This document shows, in pieces, positions 9,375 to 20,889 of a stretch of 29,072 nucleotides of DNA. Both the position numbers and the translations under genes were made by a program. The stretch's first letter is position 1. Each line of letters starts with the position of its first letter. The notes below the pieces were generated by a model. The model was given only the letters and a program-made list of their open reading frames with translations. It was not told the DNA's origin and searched no databases. The stretch is from Acanthamoeba castellanii str. Neff (lineage: Eukaryota > Discosea > Longamoebia > Acanthamoebidae), in assembly GCF_000313135.1 (NCBI RefSeq), contig NW_004457712.1:1037451-1066522 (forward strand). Reading direction: 5' to 3'.

Positions 9375-12300
9375 TTACACTTTCAGAACAGAATGGAGCT
9401 TGCGTTGGCAGATGCTCTCAATGGCCTGGTGGTGTGGAAAAGGTTGTTGTGAGGGGATGGGTTTCTCTGACGAACCTGCTGAGCAGAGCTGCCCCGAGCA
9501 AGGCAGCAGCAAAACGTACGCTCAGTTCCATGGCCGGCTGGGCTTCGACGCAGCGCTCCCCGGCACTGCTCAGTATCTCGTCCAACAGGCGGTTGAACAA
9601 CCTGCCCAACCCCCCCCCAAAGAAGGTAAGGAATTAATTTATTAAAATAAAGAAATAAATCAAGAAGAAAAGTAAGTAAGAAAGGAGGAGGGCGCGTACG
9701 GCTGGTCCTTGGCGGCGAGGGGCCGCAGGGAGTGGGCGAGGAAGTAGAGGTCGAGCTGGATCTGCTGGTAGCCGTTGCGGGAGAAGGTCCGCAGGCGAAC
9801 GCACTCCTGCAGCGACTTGAGGCAGATCTTGAGGATGCCCAGCATGATCGAATCCCGGTCACCCGCGACCGCGCCGAAGATCTGCACCTTCTTCTCGAAC
9901 AGGTTCCCGATGTTGAGCTCGAACCGCGACGCACGCACCCGCGCTTAAGCCCCCCCCCACCCACCACCACCACCAACAAATGGCCGAACAGAACGCGTCA
10001 GTAGTGAATCGCCGCATGCCGACGGGGAGCCACGGAAAGAGAGATCATAAGAAGAAGTGGTGAATGGTACCGTCACGACTGTGGGAGGCCCGTAGGTCGC
10101 TCGAGGAGAGCTCGGTCGGGGCGGTCTGGTCGAACACCTGCCCCACCTCGGCGGCCATCTGTCGCACCTCGTCCACCAGCATCTCCATGCCCTGGGCGCG
10201 CGCGATTGTGTGTGTGTGTGTGTGTGTGGTGCGTGCAGTCAGACCAGACGTATATCGCAGCGCCAGGAGCCCAGCAGTACTGGTCGATCAACGCACGGAT
10301 GGGGGCGGGGGAGGAGGCTCGTACGGGGCGGATGTCGCAGGGGAGCTTCGCCTTGAGCCAGTTGGGGGTAAGGATGGCCTGGCGCACCATCTGCGACAGC
10401 TTGTCCCCCTACCACACACACACACACACACACGCAGCCCCCCCCCGATACACGCGCCACCGCCACCGCCAACAACGGAACCAAAGACACGTGAGCCATC
10501 CACCCGCACGCACCGCACGCACCGCACGCATGGGCCAGATGAGTGATCGGCAGCAGCGGGTGTACCTGACACTTGACGTAGTGGGCGAGGAGCTTGCGTG
10601 AAACGTGCGCCAGTCGCTTCTGGAGATCGGCCACGGCGAACTGCTGAGGCACATTCGGGTGGTGAGCGGAGCGAGTGAGTGGAGTGAAAGAGTGAGCGAT
10701 TGCGGAGGTGCCGTGCGTGTGATCCAGGCGTGCCCATATATGGGCGAGGTACGTACCGGGGTCTCGCTATGGAGCTGCTGGTGCTGGTGCTGGTGCTGGT
10801 GCTGGTGCTGCTGGTGATGGTGGTGGTGGTGGGCAACCAAAGCCGAGAGCTGCTGCACGATGCCTTGGATGTGGGCGACACCCCACGATTCCAGCTCCAC
10901 GCACACGCGCGCCAGCTCCATCGCACACACCCCGGGCAATCTGCCACCGGCCACATTATCACCAGCCAGCCTAAAGGCGCGGGGGGTCGTGTGTGTCATG
11001 TGTGTCGTGTTGTGGGAGCACCTTTTGTGGGAGGCGTGGGGCGCGGCGGGTGCGGAGGTGGAGGCGCCGTCGTCATGGAAGGGGGCCATGAGCGCAAGCA
11101 CCTGGAGGAGCAGCTGCTGGGCGTTGACCACCGTCTTGGTGAAGAAGGCGCTGCTGTGCTGCCCCAGGAAATCTGTCGACGCTGTCGATACGAACAGCAC
11201 CTGCGACATCTCCCCCACCAGCCACCAGCCACCACCACCCACCACCCACCACCACCCACCACCACCACGACCACCACCACCACGACCAGCACCACCAGCA
11301 CCACCACCACGACCACCACCACCACGGCGATGTCCGTCCGGTTAAGAAGGCCTTACTCGTGACGCCGGTGTGTGCGTGTGCGTGCGCGTGCGTCACTCCA
11401 ACCCGCGTCTGTCGGGACGTGCCTTGAGCTGCTGGAAGTAGGCCTCGACCTGGCCGGTGATGGTGTGGGTGATGGTGCTCCACACCTCCGCCACCTGCTG
11501 CCCGTCGCGCTGCCGCAGCAGCTTGCGATCGCCGCCCTCCGAGTCGGCCAGCTCCATCACGCTCATCACACTGTCTGCTCAGACCGGTCACGCACGACCC
11601 ATCGGGTGCACACGATCGCGCCGTAACCGTCGTCACGCCCCCGCCACATCAGCCCCCAGTTCCTCTCCCCACCGGGGAAGCAGGAGAAGCAGAAGAAGCA
11701 GGAGGAGAGAGAGAGAGAGAGAGGGGGAAAACGAAAACGAAGAGATGAAGGAAAAGGAGAAGAGGTGTAAGATGGCGCCGGCGGTGGTCTACCGTGGATG
11801 GCGGCGTTGGCGTGCTGGAAGCGCTGCTCGATGAGCTTCTGCACGGTCTTGGTGATGACGTCCGAGGAAATGTGCCGCAGGGAGAGCTCCTCCAGCTGCT
11901 CACTGAGCCCCAGCAGATCCTCGCGCACCACGCGCAGGCCCTCCACCACATACCTCGCCTGGCTGGTGCTCTCCTGCGCGTCCCCACCCGCGACGCGGCA
12001 CACACGGCACACACGGCACACACGGCACACACGTCAATGTGGTGAATGATGGGCAGCCCAGGTCTGCGGCGGCGGGGTGTGTGTGGATGGGGAGGGCGCA
12101 CGAGGAGGTGGGTGCGGACGAGGGCGAGATAGCGGCGGAAGAGGGCGAGCGCAAAGTCGTCGAGCAGGCCGAGGGCGGCGGCCCGGTCGTCGGGCGAGGT
12201 GTCGGGCCGGTGCACGAAGAGGCCCTGGTAGGCGTCGCTGAAGCGGAGGAAGAGGTTGAGGAAGGACCCGTCCACCTCGCGCACGAACCCGACCACCTCC

Positions 12301-12511
12301 TCCAGCTCGCGCTCCTCCCGGGCCTCCGCCCGGGCCTGCTTCTCGCGCTCCTCCAGCTCCCTCGCCCGCTCCTCGCCTTCGCCCTCCTCCTCCTCCTCGT
12401 CTTCTTCGTCTTCGCCGAACGGGTTGCCGCCGTCGCTGGCGGGCGGAACAGCGGAGGGCTGCGGCTGTGGTGTTTGGGGCGAGGACACGCCGCCGCCGCC
12501 ACTACCACTAC

Positions 12512-12543
<32 letters not shown>

Positions 12544-14043
12544 GCTGCCTCTTTTCGGCGGAGGCTGCGGTCGAGGGCCAGCTGCTCGAAATGGGACAGG
12601 TTCAGCTCGAGCTGCTTGCCCATCCTATCCCACCCCCACCCCCACCCCACCCCCACACGCGCCTTTTGTGAGTAGTGGTGCGTATATTCCGCGCGCGCGC
12701 GTGTGCTCGTGCCCGTGTCGCGTGTTGTTGTGCCGTACCCGGAGAGGAAGCTGGAGCGGAGGTCAGCAGGGGACTCACCGAGGTCGATCAGCAGGCCGGC
12801 AGCGTCGGCCACCGCATTGAGATCTTCCTGTTGGTTGATTGGTCAGGGTTGGTTTACGATCCGACTCGGGTTGATGGCTCGCACAACACGCGGCATGGCC
12901 ATAAGGTGCCACTCCACAGTGGAGCAGCAGCAGCAGCCGCCGCCGCCGCCGCAGGAGTGGGTACGTTGGATTCGAGGACGAGGCGGAGGCGGAGGCGAAG
13001 GGTGGCGACAATCTCGTCGCACTCCTGGAGGATGGTGCGGAATGAGGGGATCGAGGAGTACTTCCGCAGCACCCCGTGCGTACGCTTGTAGTGCTCCACG
13101 GCCTGGCCGTACCACCCGACCTGCAATCACTCACCAGCCACCACCACCAGCCACCACCACCAGCCACCACCGTCATCGACATCATCCCCCCCCCCACGGC
13201 CACGCGGATGGCCCACAAGCAACAACCAGCCGCAATCGTTTGGGGGGGGGAGGTCGACGCGTTAGTGAAGTGAGTGGTGAGCCACCGGTGGGGGTCGAGT
13301 TGAGCGCACCTCGAGCGCACGCTTGAGACGTCGGGGCAGATCGAACAGGAATTGGCGCTGTCACACACGACACACGACACACGACACACGACACACGACA
13401 CACGACACACGAATGTGGCGGCCGCCGGGGTGAGCGTGACCAAAGCCGCACATGCATAGCCCGCAGATCTCCGAGTCGTACCTTCTTCAGCAGTCGGTAC
13501 ACTCCGCTCAGCTCGTGCAGCTTCTCCCTGCGCGCGGCCCCACGCCAGCCACCGCCACCACCGCGGCTGTGAGAGTGAGTGGCCCCACGCACAAATGAAA
13601 AGCACGGGAGCGCGCAGGGCGCACCGTCTGGGCGCGAGGGTGGCAGTGATGTCGTCAGAGACGAGGGTGATGGTGTCCATGTTGGCGGTGAGCCGCTGCA
13701 TTTCCTCCTCCATGTTCTCCACGTTGCTCTTCATGTCGCGGATGGTGTCTGTGGCGCTGATGAATTTGTTGTAATTCTCGTAGACGAGGGTCTTCATGTC
13801 GCTGTCAAGCTTCTTGATGTCCCGCAACATGCTTTGGTCGGTCTTCAACAGGCGCCGCACGCCCTGTGACCTGAGTAGCCGCTCGAAGTAGCGATCGGGA
13901 TCAAATGCCGCATTATCTATGCTGGCCGGGTCGGGGGCGGCCTGCTTCTCCTGCTCTGCCTCTGCCGCCCCATAAAAGTTCTGCAAAATCAGACGTCGCC
14001 GCCTTCTCATGATCTCCCCATCTTCTCCTTCTGACGTCGCCAT
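9375..14043 (-). CDS. VPS51: VPS51, subunit of GARP/EARP tethering complexes
   Basis: Sixteen exons (13625-14043, 13482-13527, 13310-13357, 12965-13120, 12739-12827, 12102-12624, 11793-11973, 11423-11574, 11022-11200, 10757-10970, 10566-10643, 10325-10408, 10071-10191, 9700-9943, 9520-9601, 9375-9425) sum to 2,667 nt and stay in frame: 888 residues. Vps51 joins Vps52/53/54 (GARP) or Syndetin (EARP) to tether endosome-derived vesicles at the trans-Golgi or recycling endosomes. The start matches the family's N-terminal SNARE-binding and coiled-coil region: DMKTLVYENYNKFISATDTI and then a long heptad-like stretch (NVENMEEEMQRLTANMDTI). The C-terminus keeps SLQECVRLRTFSRNGYQQIQ and LLDEILSSAGERC. 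Insertions are a ten-Gln tract with Gly/acidic runs in exon 6 and a His/Gln tract in exon 10. The intron after exon 8 appears to be GC-AG. Exons 2 and 3 are only 46 and 48 nt. Confidence 0.93.
11201..11422 (-). other. GC-AG intron in VPS51
   Basis: The preceding exon ends AYFQQLK (cag-ctc-aag) and the next begins at gtg-ctg-ttc (VLFVSTAS). Both are phase 0, but the only boundary that keeps frame at the 5' side is aag|gcacgt, a GC donor. The nearest GT (cac|gtcccg) would give the wrong frame. The rest of the 16-exon model is frame-consistent, which supports this call. An alternative acceptor nine bases upstream would add three residues. Confidence 0.6.
12513..12542 (-). repeat. CAG trinucleotide repeat (ten glutamines) in VPS51
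   Basis: Ten CTG triplets on the plus strand, read on the minus strand as ten CAG codons. They lie between the family block LALDRSLRRKEAA and a Gly/Ser linker. It is a pure repeat, so it is likely length-polymorphic. Confidence 0.9.
13361..13412. repeat. (ACACACG)n heptamer repeat in VPS51 intron
   Basis: About seven copies of cacacga in tandem in the intron between the second and third VPS51 exons. The unit resembles the cacga/cacgaca motifs that fill several other introns of the window. Confidence 0.8.
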
Positions 14044-14172
14044 TTCTCTCTCTCCTCTTTTTTCCGTTGTTTAATTGTTAACGTTAATCTACGCAGTAAT
14101 AATTATTATCTAATATTTTTCTAATTTATTTTTTGCCGTCACGAGAGAGGAGACCCACATGCGCATAACCGT
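14044..14172. promoter_or_regulatory. AT-rich spacer upstream of VPS51
   Basis: These 129 bases between the DCAF13 stop and the VPS51 ATG (both minus strand) are the most AT-rich of the neighbourhood (tttaattgttaacgttaatc, then aataattattatctaatatt). They must contain both the DCAF13 3' end signal and the VPS51 promoter. No single element can be assigned with confidence. Confidence 0.4.
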
Positions 14173-16335
14173 TCACTGCTGGACCTCGACGATGTGGCGC
14201 TTGCGTTCGGGCACGGGCCTGGTGTCCTGGCTGGAGTGGGCCGCGCGGTTCTTCTCCTTGCGCTGCTCGGCCTTCTTCATGACGCTCTTGAGGCGAGTAG
14301 CGCCATGCACCGCCTTGGGCAGGTGGCGATGGCGGTCGATGCGGCGGATCTCGGGCAGGTGGCGGTATCGCGCCTTGAGCTTCTCCTGGTACTCCATCTT
14401 CTTCTTCTCGCGCGGCACTAGCACCTTGAGCGGGTCGGCCGCGTTGGCCTTCCACAGTCGAATGTTGGTGTCGTCTGACGCCGACATCACGAACCGCGAG
14501 TCGCCCGTGAACCGCACGCAGAAGATCCTCTGCATCCGCTTTGTGTGGTAGACCTCCCTGCAAACGCGCGCGCGTTGCCACCCACCACCACCCACCACCA
14601 CCACGTCAGCCGCTGCAGCACACACGACAACACACGCCTCTTACAATTGCAAGCCGGCGTGTCATACCTGCTACGTCCCTCGGAGCGGCGGAAGATTCGG
14701 AGCGTGCGATCGTAGGAGCCCGTGACGAACTCCTCGCCCGTCGGCGAGTAGTCGATGTCCAGCACGGCCGCCACCTGTTGCGCGCAACGGCCAAAAACGG
14801 TGGTGAGCGCCACCGATCCATACGGAGCTCCTGCTTGAGCGCACAACACCAGAACCGGCCCAGGAGAGGCTCCTCAAGAGAGAGAGAGAGAGATGATGAT
14901 GATGATGATGAAGGTTGGGGGGGAGAGAGAGAGAGAGAGAGACGTACGTGGTCCTGGTGCACGTTGAGGGCAGTATCGAGTCGTCGCATGTCGAATGTAT
15001 ACACGTTGTGATCTTCGCTGGCGACCGACAAGTTGAAGGCCTCCATGGGGTTCCACGCCACGGCGTTGCCCCGCATCGTCATGATCACCTTGCGGATCGG
15101 GGTCGCTGCACAGCATCGCACAGCACAAGTGATGCGGTCCCGAGAGAGCGTGAGCACCACCAGCAGGACCAGGGAACACACACGATACACACGACACGAC
15201 ACACACCCCCTGTGGCAGGGAGGCATCGCATCGAGATGGTGGCTGGGGGGGGGAGCGTCGTACAGGCGCGAACGTCGTGGAAGGCGAGGGAGCGGTCGGA
15301 GGCCAGCGAGGCGAGCACGTCCTGGTCGATGGGATTGAATTTGACCGCGTTGACGCTGTCGCAGCCCCACTCGAAGGTGGCGGTGGGCGAGCCGCGGGTC
15401 TCGTCCCACAGGAGAATGACCGGGCCAGAGGTGGCGAAGATGGGCTGGTTGGCCTTGTGGCTGATCCCCGAGAAGGCGTGCTCGCCCAGGAAGGTGGTGA
15501 GGGGCTGCCGCAACACCACCAGCCACCAGCAACCAACAGGAGGAGGAGGAGCGCGAAATGTGAGAAAACAGTGGCCGCACCGAATTGAGGTAAGTGTGTT
15601 GTGTGTTGTGTGTTGTGTGTTGTGTGTTGTGTGTGTGTGTGTTGTGTGCGTGTGTGTGGTAGAAAGATGAGGCGCGCACCTGGATATCCTCGGGGAGGCC
15701 GTTACGGAGGCCGTCGAGGGAGATCGGCCACAGCTTGATGGCCTTGTCGTCGCCGACGGTGATGACCGACGAGTTGCCGTGGCCCAACGCCACACCGCGC
15801 ACGAACCCGCGATGGGCCGGCAGCGTGGCCAGGCACGCGTGCGTCGCCAAATTCCACACCTTGAGCTCTGGTACACCCATGACGACGACGACTTCTCATC
15901 AGCACAGCCCGTTGGCACACCACGTATACGCAGCACCGCAGCACCGCGCGCACATGGAGCGGGGTGGAGGTACCGCCATCGCAGCTGCCGGAGAAGATGT
16001 GGGTGAGGGAGTCGGGGTGGCGGCAGAGGGAGAAAACGCTGTCGCTGTGGCCGTTGAGGGCGGCCACGAAGGGCCGGGCAAAGATCTTGTCCATCTTCAC
16101 GGCATTGAGGGCACGCGTGTACTCTCGCGGCTTCTCGAAGGGGTGCTGGGCCGGGTCCACATTGCGCTGCATGCGGACCAAATCCACCTTCCTCTCCCTC
16201 GTGAATTCCGCCTCATTACGGGAAATCGTTTTCACCTTCTGCTCGGGTGATGGATTATTTACGAAAATTGTTGAAGGTAAATGGTAAATGGTATATAGTA
16301 AATTAGCGGCACACATAGGAGGCTGTGGTTACCAT
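14173..16335 (-). CDS. DCAF13: DCAF13/SOF1, WD40 ribosome-biogenesis factor
   Basis: Exons 16333-16335, 15974-16238, 15680-15867, 15264-15504, 14948-15105, 14668-14774 and 14173-14557 join in frame to 448 residues, close to the human length of about 445. Sof1/DCAF13 is a nucleolar component of the SSU processome (U3 snoRNP) needed for 18S rRNA processing; in animals it also serves as a CUL4 adaptor. The N-terminal block ISRNEAEFTRERKVDLVRMQ and HPFEKPREYTRALNAVKMDK precedes WD repeats (NGHSDSVFSLCRHP, THACLATLPAHRGFVRGV, NPMEAFNLSVASEDHNVYTF, DIDYSPTGEEFVTGSYDRTL, NIRLWKANAADPL). The C-terminal Sof1 domain is basic and ends RKRHIVEVQQ. The start codon is separated from codon 2 by an intron (ATG|gtaacc ... 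gagcag|AAGGTGAAA), giving MKVKTISRN, which agrees with the family's MKVKMLSRN. An unspliced start at 16316 is less likely. Confidence 0.92.
15595..15660. repeat. (TGTGTTG)n repeat in DCAF13 intron
   Basis: Tandem tgtgttg units grade into (TG)n in the intron between exons 3 and 4 of DCAF13. On the gene's strand it is an (ACA)-rich tract. Confidence 0.75.
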
Positions 16336-16534
16336 TTTGATTGCTGGTGGGGCTCCTGGATGAATGATGCGCGACCGGCTTGCTGCGCAGTTGGAGTTTT
16401 GATTTGCACGGCTGATTTCCGGCTTTCTTCTTCCGCTTCATATTTTCCTCCAGCATTTCCTGTTTTTATTGTCACAATTTATTTTATTTACAATTTAGAA
16501 GCCCCATTCTTTTTGGCAGAAGAAGTAGAAGAAG
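16336..16534. promoter_or_regulatory. Bidirectional promoter between DCAF13 and QTRT2
   Basis: The two start codons face away from each other and are 199 bases apart, so this interval must serve both genes and their 5' leaders. It is AT-richer than the coding flanks (tttattgtcacaatttattt then tatttacaatttagaa). A GA-rich stretch (agaagaagtagaagaag) lies just before the QTRT2 ATG. No defined motif can be assigned. Confidence 0.5.
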
Positions 16535-18685
16535 ATGGAAGAAGAAGAGGCACAGCAGGTAACAATGGCGGGGGCCAGCGACCCCCACCCCTGGTTCATG
16601 GTGGTCCACGAGGCTGCTGCCGCGGTGGGTCCGCGGCTCGGGCGCGCCGCGGTAAAACCCGGACGGGGCGAGGTGGCGACTCCGGGGTGGCTGCCCGCCA
16701 CGCGCAAGGGCTGCGTGCCACACCTCACCCCGGACCTCCTCGCCCGCGTGCCCCACCTCGACGCCCTCCAGCTGCCACTCCAGGACTTGTGCGCCCCTTC
16801 CCCCCCTTGGCTTTGTTGTTGTTGTTGTTGGTGTTGTTTTCGTCTCGTTCAACCACCTTAAGGTGGGTTGCTGATGGCGGATTCGACACCCGTGTCTGGG
16901 TGAACACACCAGCTATCCGGACACGGCGGCGCTGCGGGGCTTCGGGAAGGGCGTGGGCGCCTTTGTCGTCGATCCGGACCACTCCTTCTTCCTCACCGGT
17001 GCGCCGCCGCCGCTCTGCTTCCGCTCCACTTCCTGGTGGCGTGTGCAGCTCGTCGTCGGCGTTGTGCGTGCGTGCGTGCGTTGTTGCGTATTTATTTCGC
17101 AGCTTTTGCTGATGGTGGTGCTGCTCCGGAGAGGGGCGGCTGCGCAGTGCGGGAGGTGACGGCGCACGAGGAGGGCACGATCGCGAAGGAGGGCGTGGCG
17201 GTGCGCACGGGCGGCGGGCGCACGGTGGTGGGCGTGGCGGCCTACATGGACCACGTGCTGGCCCTCGGCCCCGACGCCTTCGCGAGCCTCGCGCCCGAGA
17301 TCTCGTGCCTGTCCTCGCGCAAGCAGACCCAAAAGGCCCACGAACTCACCCTCCAGTGGCTCGACACCTGCCTCCAGCGATTACCCCGGGTACGGAGGTG
17401 GTGGTGGCTGGTGGTGTGCTCTGATCAGCATGTGTGGTGACCTGCGTGTGGACCCACCAACCACCGCCCACCAGCCCACCGCACCGTGGCGCCACGATGA
17501 CCGCACACAACTATGAGCTGATAGGAATGTGCGGAATTCCGCGTGCCAGGAGAGCGGAATGCGGGTGTTGGGCGTGGTGGGCGGGGGCAGGCACGTTGAC
17601 CTGCGCGTGCGATCGGCGCAGGAGACGGTGAAGCGCAATGTCGACGGTGCGTGATGCAGAATGGGGGCGGCGGGCGGTGGCCTTGCACATTTCACCTCTC
17701 TTTTGGAGAATTGACGTCGCTTTCACCGCCACGCACCACAACCATCATCAACGCTGCACCGCAGGATTCCTGCTTTCTGGCTTCGGGTTGGGCGAGTCGT
17801 TCGCCGAGCGCGAGACCCTCCTTGCCGCCATCGTCGTACGTCGCCACCCCTCCTTTGCGGTGTGTCGCAACAATTGCAGCGCTGACGCGCGACAATCAAA
17901 CAATCGGTTGTCCCGGCGCAGAAGGAGCTCCCGCCCCACCACCTGCGCATGGTGGCCGGTGTGGGCGCCCCGCTGGAGGTCCTGCAGTGCGTGGAGCAGG
18001 GCGTGGACCTCATCAACAGCGCCTACCCGACCATGGCCACCGAGCTTGGCCAGGCCCTCAACTTTTCCTTCCTCGGCGTTTCCGCCGCCGCCGCCGAAGG
18101 TGCGCTCCTTCTCGGGCCTCTCCTCGCTTCGCAAAGTGTGGCCAATGGTGGTGAGATCTCACCGCGCACGGTCGGCCCCCGTCCAAATGCACTGCCCAGG
18201 TGGGGTCCAAATCCAGGTGGGGCGGCCCTACATGGAGGACGCGCTCAAGGTGAACGTGCGGGAACGGGCCTACAAGCTGGACCCGCGGCCCATCTCGCTG
18301 GGGTGCGAGTGCTACACGTGCACCCACCACTCGATCGGCTACATCCACCACCTCCTCTCCACCCACGAGATGCTGGCCTCCGTCCTCCTCAACATGTACC
18401 CCCCCCACACACAGCCCACCACATCCCATCCCATCCCATCCCATCCCATCCCTCATCTCTTGAAGGAAGCTCTCGTGCGTGGTCGTGATGTGCCCCCCCC
18501 CTCGCTCGCTCCTGTTCTCACGCACTTCCTGGGCGCGCTCCTGGCACGCGACACACGACCAACGACACAGTCATAACACGCACCAGTACAGCCTGTTCTT
18601 CGAGGCCATCCGGACGCACGTACGTGCAGGCACTCTCGGCGAGCTCAAGCGCCGACTCCTCGATGCCCTCAAGCACGGACGTTGA
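16535..18685 (+). CDS. QTRT2: QTRT2 (queuine tRNA-ribosyltransferase accessory subunit 2)
   Basis: Exons 16535-16788, 16913-16998, 17103-17389, 17550-17646, 17765-17835, 17922-18099, 18200-18395 and 18571-18685 join in frame to 427 residues (human about 415). QTRT2 pairs with catalytic QTRT1 to exchange guanine-34 for queuine in tRNAs with GUN anticodons. Recognisable blocks are TRKGCVPHLTPDLL, GVGAFVVDPDHSFF, VLGVVGGGRHVDLRVRSAQE, GFLLSGFGLGES and RMVAGVGAPLEVLQCVEQGV. The zinc site is C360-x-C362-x2-C365 followed by YIHHLL (histidine 374 or 375), as in the family. The C-terminus SLFFEAIRTHV...LLDAL aligns with the human end. As in known QTRT2 proteins, the catalytic aspartates of QTRT1 are not evident. 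The first ATG is assumed; another at 16565 is possible. Confidence 0.92.
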
Positions 18686-18857
18686 GAGGCAACCCTCCTC
18701 CGGCTTTCTCGCGCGAAAGAACGAGCAAGTAGAACGAGCAGCTTGCCCCCCCTGCCGGGAGAGGCAAAAAGGAAAACACGAAAGCAAAAGAAAAGGAAAA
18801 AGAAGATTTCGTCCAAGATTTCGAGGGGCTCATTAGGCACAAACTTTGTACTTTATC

Positions 18858-20591
18858 ATGGCAGCGCCGGCTGCCGAGACGTTGGAGTGTGTGGCTCTCC
18901 TGGAGCGTGACCGCAACGAAGACCTCCTCACCACCTGGTACCAATCGCACTCCAAACGCGATTTTTCAAATTGAATGTGTAACGTGGCAACTTTAAAAAT
19001 CAATGATTACAATACATTTTGTGCCATATTGTTGTATGTATTGTTGTTATTTATTTTAATATCGTGATACAGATATTTATATTTTGATCGATTTTTTTCT
19101 CGCCGCTGTGGTGTCGTGCGCTGCACAGGGTGTACCCCGCGGCGGAGGAGGGCCTGCGCACGGCGCTGGAGCAGTGGGTGACGATCCTGGCTGCGGGCGC
19201 GCTCGCGGCGCGCCACCAGCAGCGCACCGACGACGACGCCGAAGCTGCCGCCACCGACGACCAGCCGCCCCACCCCTTCATCTTCACCAAATACAAGACG
19301 TACGGCACCGCACGACACGACACGACACGACACGACACGACACGACACGACACGACACGACACGACACGACACGACACGGCACGGCACGGCACAGCAACG
19401 ACACGCTACGCGCTACGCGCTACACGCACACACACGCGACACGACTTGCGCTGACGGTTGTCAATCAGGTCGTGGGTGTACATCCAGGGGGCGGACGGGA
19501 AGGAGGCGGGTGGTGGTGGTGGTGGTGGTGGTACGATGGTGTGGGTGGCGGTGGTGGTGAGCAGCACGGGCTTCAACCCGGAGCGCTACGAGGCGCTCCT
19601 CCGCGCCATGGTCAACGCCGCCACGGGCGCGTCGGGGTCGGGTGCGTCGCCGCCGAAGCTGCTGGAGTGCTTTCTGTCGGTGCAGATCAAGGGGCGGTAC
19701 GCGCCGGCCGGGTTCGTGGCGGCGGATCACGACCCGCGCAAGGCGCTGCTGGTGAGCGACATCAAGCACCTGGTGCCGGCCCTGGGCGTGGAGTTCATCG
19801 TGGTGTGGACAGCGCTGCTGATGAAGAAGCGCGTGGCGGTCTACGGCGCGGCGGTGACCGACGTCCTCGCGGCCGTGCGGGGCCTGCCGGCGCTCGTGTG
19901 GCACCGCCAGGATTGGAGCGGCCGCCTGCTCCGGCCGTGGGTCACACTCGACCCGGACTCACAGCTGGCCGAGCTCGAGCAGGCCGGCGTGTTCGTGGCC
20001 GGCTTCACCGACCCGGGCGTGCGCGCCCTGCCGGACCTCTACGACGTCCTCGTCGACCTCGACCAGCGCACCGTGCGCGTCATGGACCACGCCGCACCCG
20101 ACTTCAAGATGGGCGCCTTCCACAAGGACCTCGCCACCTACCTCCTACAGGCCGCTGCCGACCCCGACGTCTCCGCTCAGGCCATCATCAAGGTACACAA
20201 CGCTCACGGCACACGCACAACACAACGCAACACGACACGACACGCGAAACACACGACAAGGTATGGACGCTTGATTGCCCTTCGCGTGCGTGGCTGTCTG
20301 CGGGTGAATAGGAGGTGGCGGTGCGGACGAAGGAGCTGCTGACCAAGCTGGCGGCGTTGCGCGTCGAACACGAGGACGGCAACAAGTACATCACTCTCGA
20401 GGTAAGTTGGAAAGTGGGCTGTGTGTGGGGGGAGGGGGCGGGGGTGATCACTACATGCAACCGGGGGTATCCAATGGCGACAACCTTCCCCCACGCAGGG
20501 CCTGCAGGCGCGCAAGCTGCCGCCGAACATGGATCGCTTCCTGTACAACGTGGCGGGAGCCGAGAACATGACCTTCAACACCCACAAGTAA
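18858..20591 (+). CDS. DENND10: DENND10/FAM45-like DENN domain protein
   Basis: Exons 18858-18937, 19129-19299, 19469-20192, 20312-20401 and 20499-20591 join in frame to 385 residues (human about 357). DENND10 acts in late endosome and multivesicular body traffic and has been linked to Rab27 and to the retriever/commander assembly. Matching blocks include VYPAAEEGLRTALEQW, HPFIFTKYKTSWVYIQ, STGFNPERYEALLRAM, VEFIVVWTALLMKKRVAVYG, LPALVWHRQDWSG and LPDLYDVLVDLDQRTV. Exon 3 holds a seven-glycine insertion coded by a GGT run (about 19510-19530) before the first beta strand. It starts 172 bases after the QTRT2 stop on the same strand and converges with the Sec7 gene. Confidence 0.92.
19311..19395. 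repeat. (CGACA)n pentamer microsatellite in DENND10 intron 2
   Basis: About fifteen nearly perfect cacga units, passing into cacgg variants at the 3' end, occupy the middle of the intron 19300-19468. It is probably length-variable. Confidence 0.9.
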
Positions 20592-20889
20592 CGAGAAGAG
20601 AGAGAGAGAGAATCACGAATGAGTAAACCATGTTGCCCACGAAAAAGCGAGGTTGAGAGGACGCATTGTGATCAAGGACGACGAGGCCGGTGGTGGTGCG
20701 CTCACTGCGTCAGTTTTCAAAGTAAACTTTTATTTGATATTTGGTTTGCTTTCATTCGTGGATGGTGGTACATGTGTTCGACAGAGCCGTCTCTTTCTTG
20801 AAAGCGCGTGGGTCCTCGGCTCTCTCCTTGTGGTGAGGGTCGTCGTCGTCGTTGTGGTGCGTGCGGTTGGTTTCCTGGATGATCAACGC
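20592..20889. other. Convergent intergenic region, DENND10 / Sec7 gene
   Basis: The stops of two genes on opposite strands lie 298 bases apart. The region begins with an (AG)n run (20597-20611) and includes a T-rich stretch (20712-20755). No gene is visible; it presumably carries the two 3' UTRs. No exact polyadenylation signal could be assigned. Confidence 0.5.

Noticed and set aside
13361..13412. Telomere-like or CRISPR-like repeat array
   Set aside because: The cacacga units are contiguous with no spacers, sit inside an intron and do not match a known telomere motif; similar tracts recur in many introns here.
19130..20311. Long plus-strand frame reading through the (CGACA)n repeat
   Set aside because: It passes through the pentamer microsatellite and then runs out of frame with DENND10 exon 3; the spliced frame matches the family.
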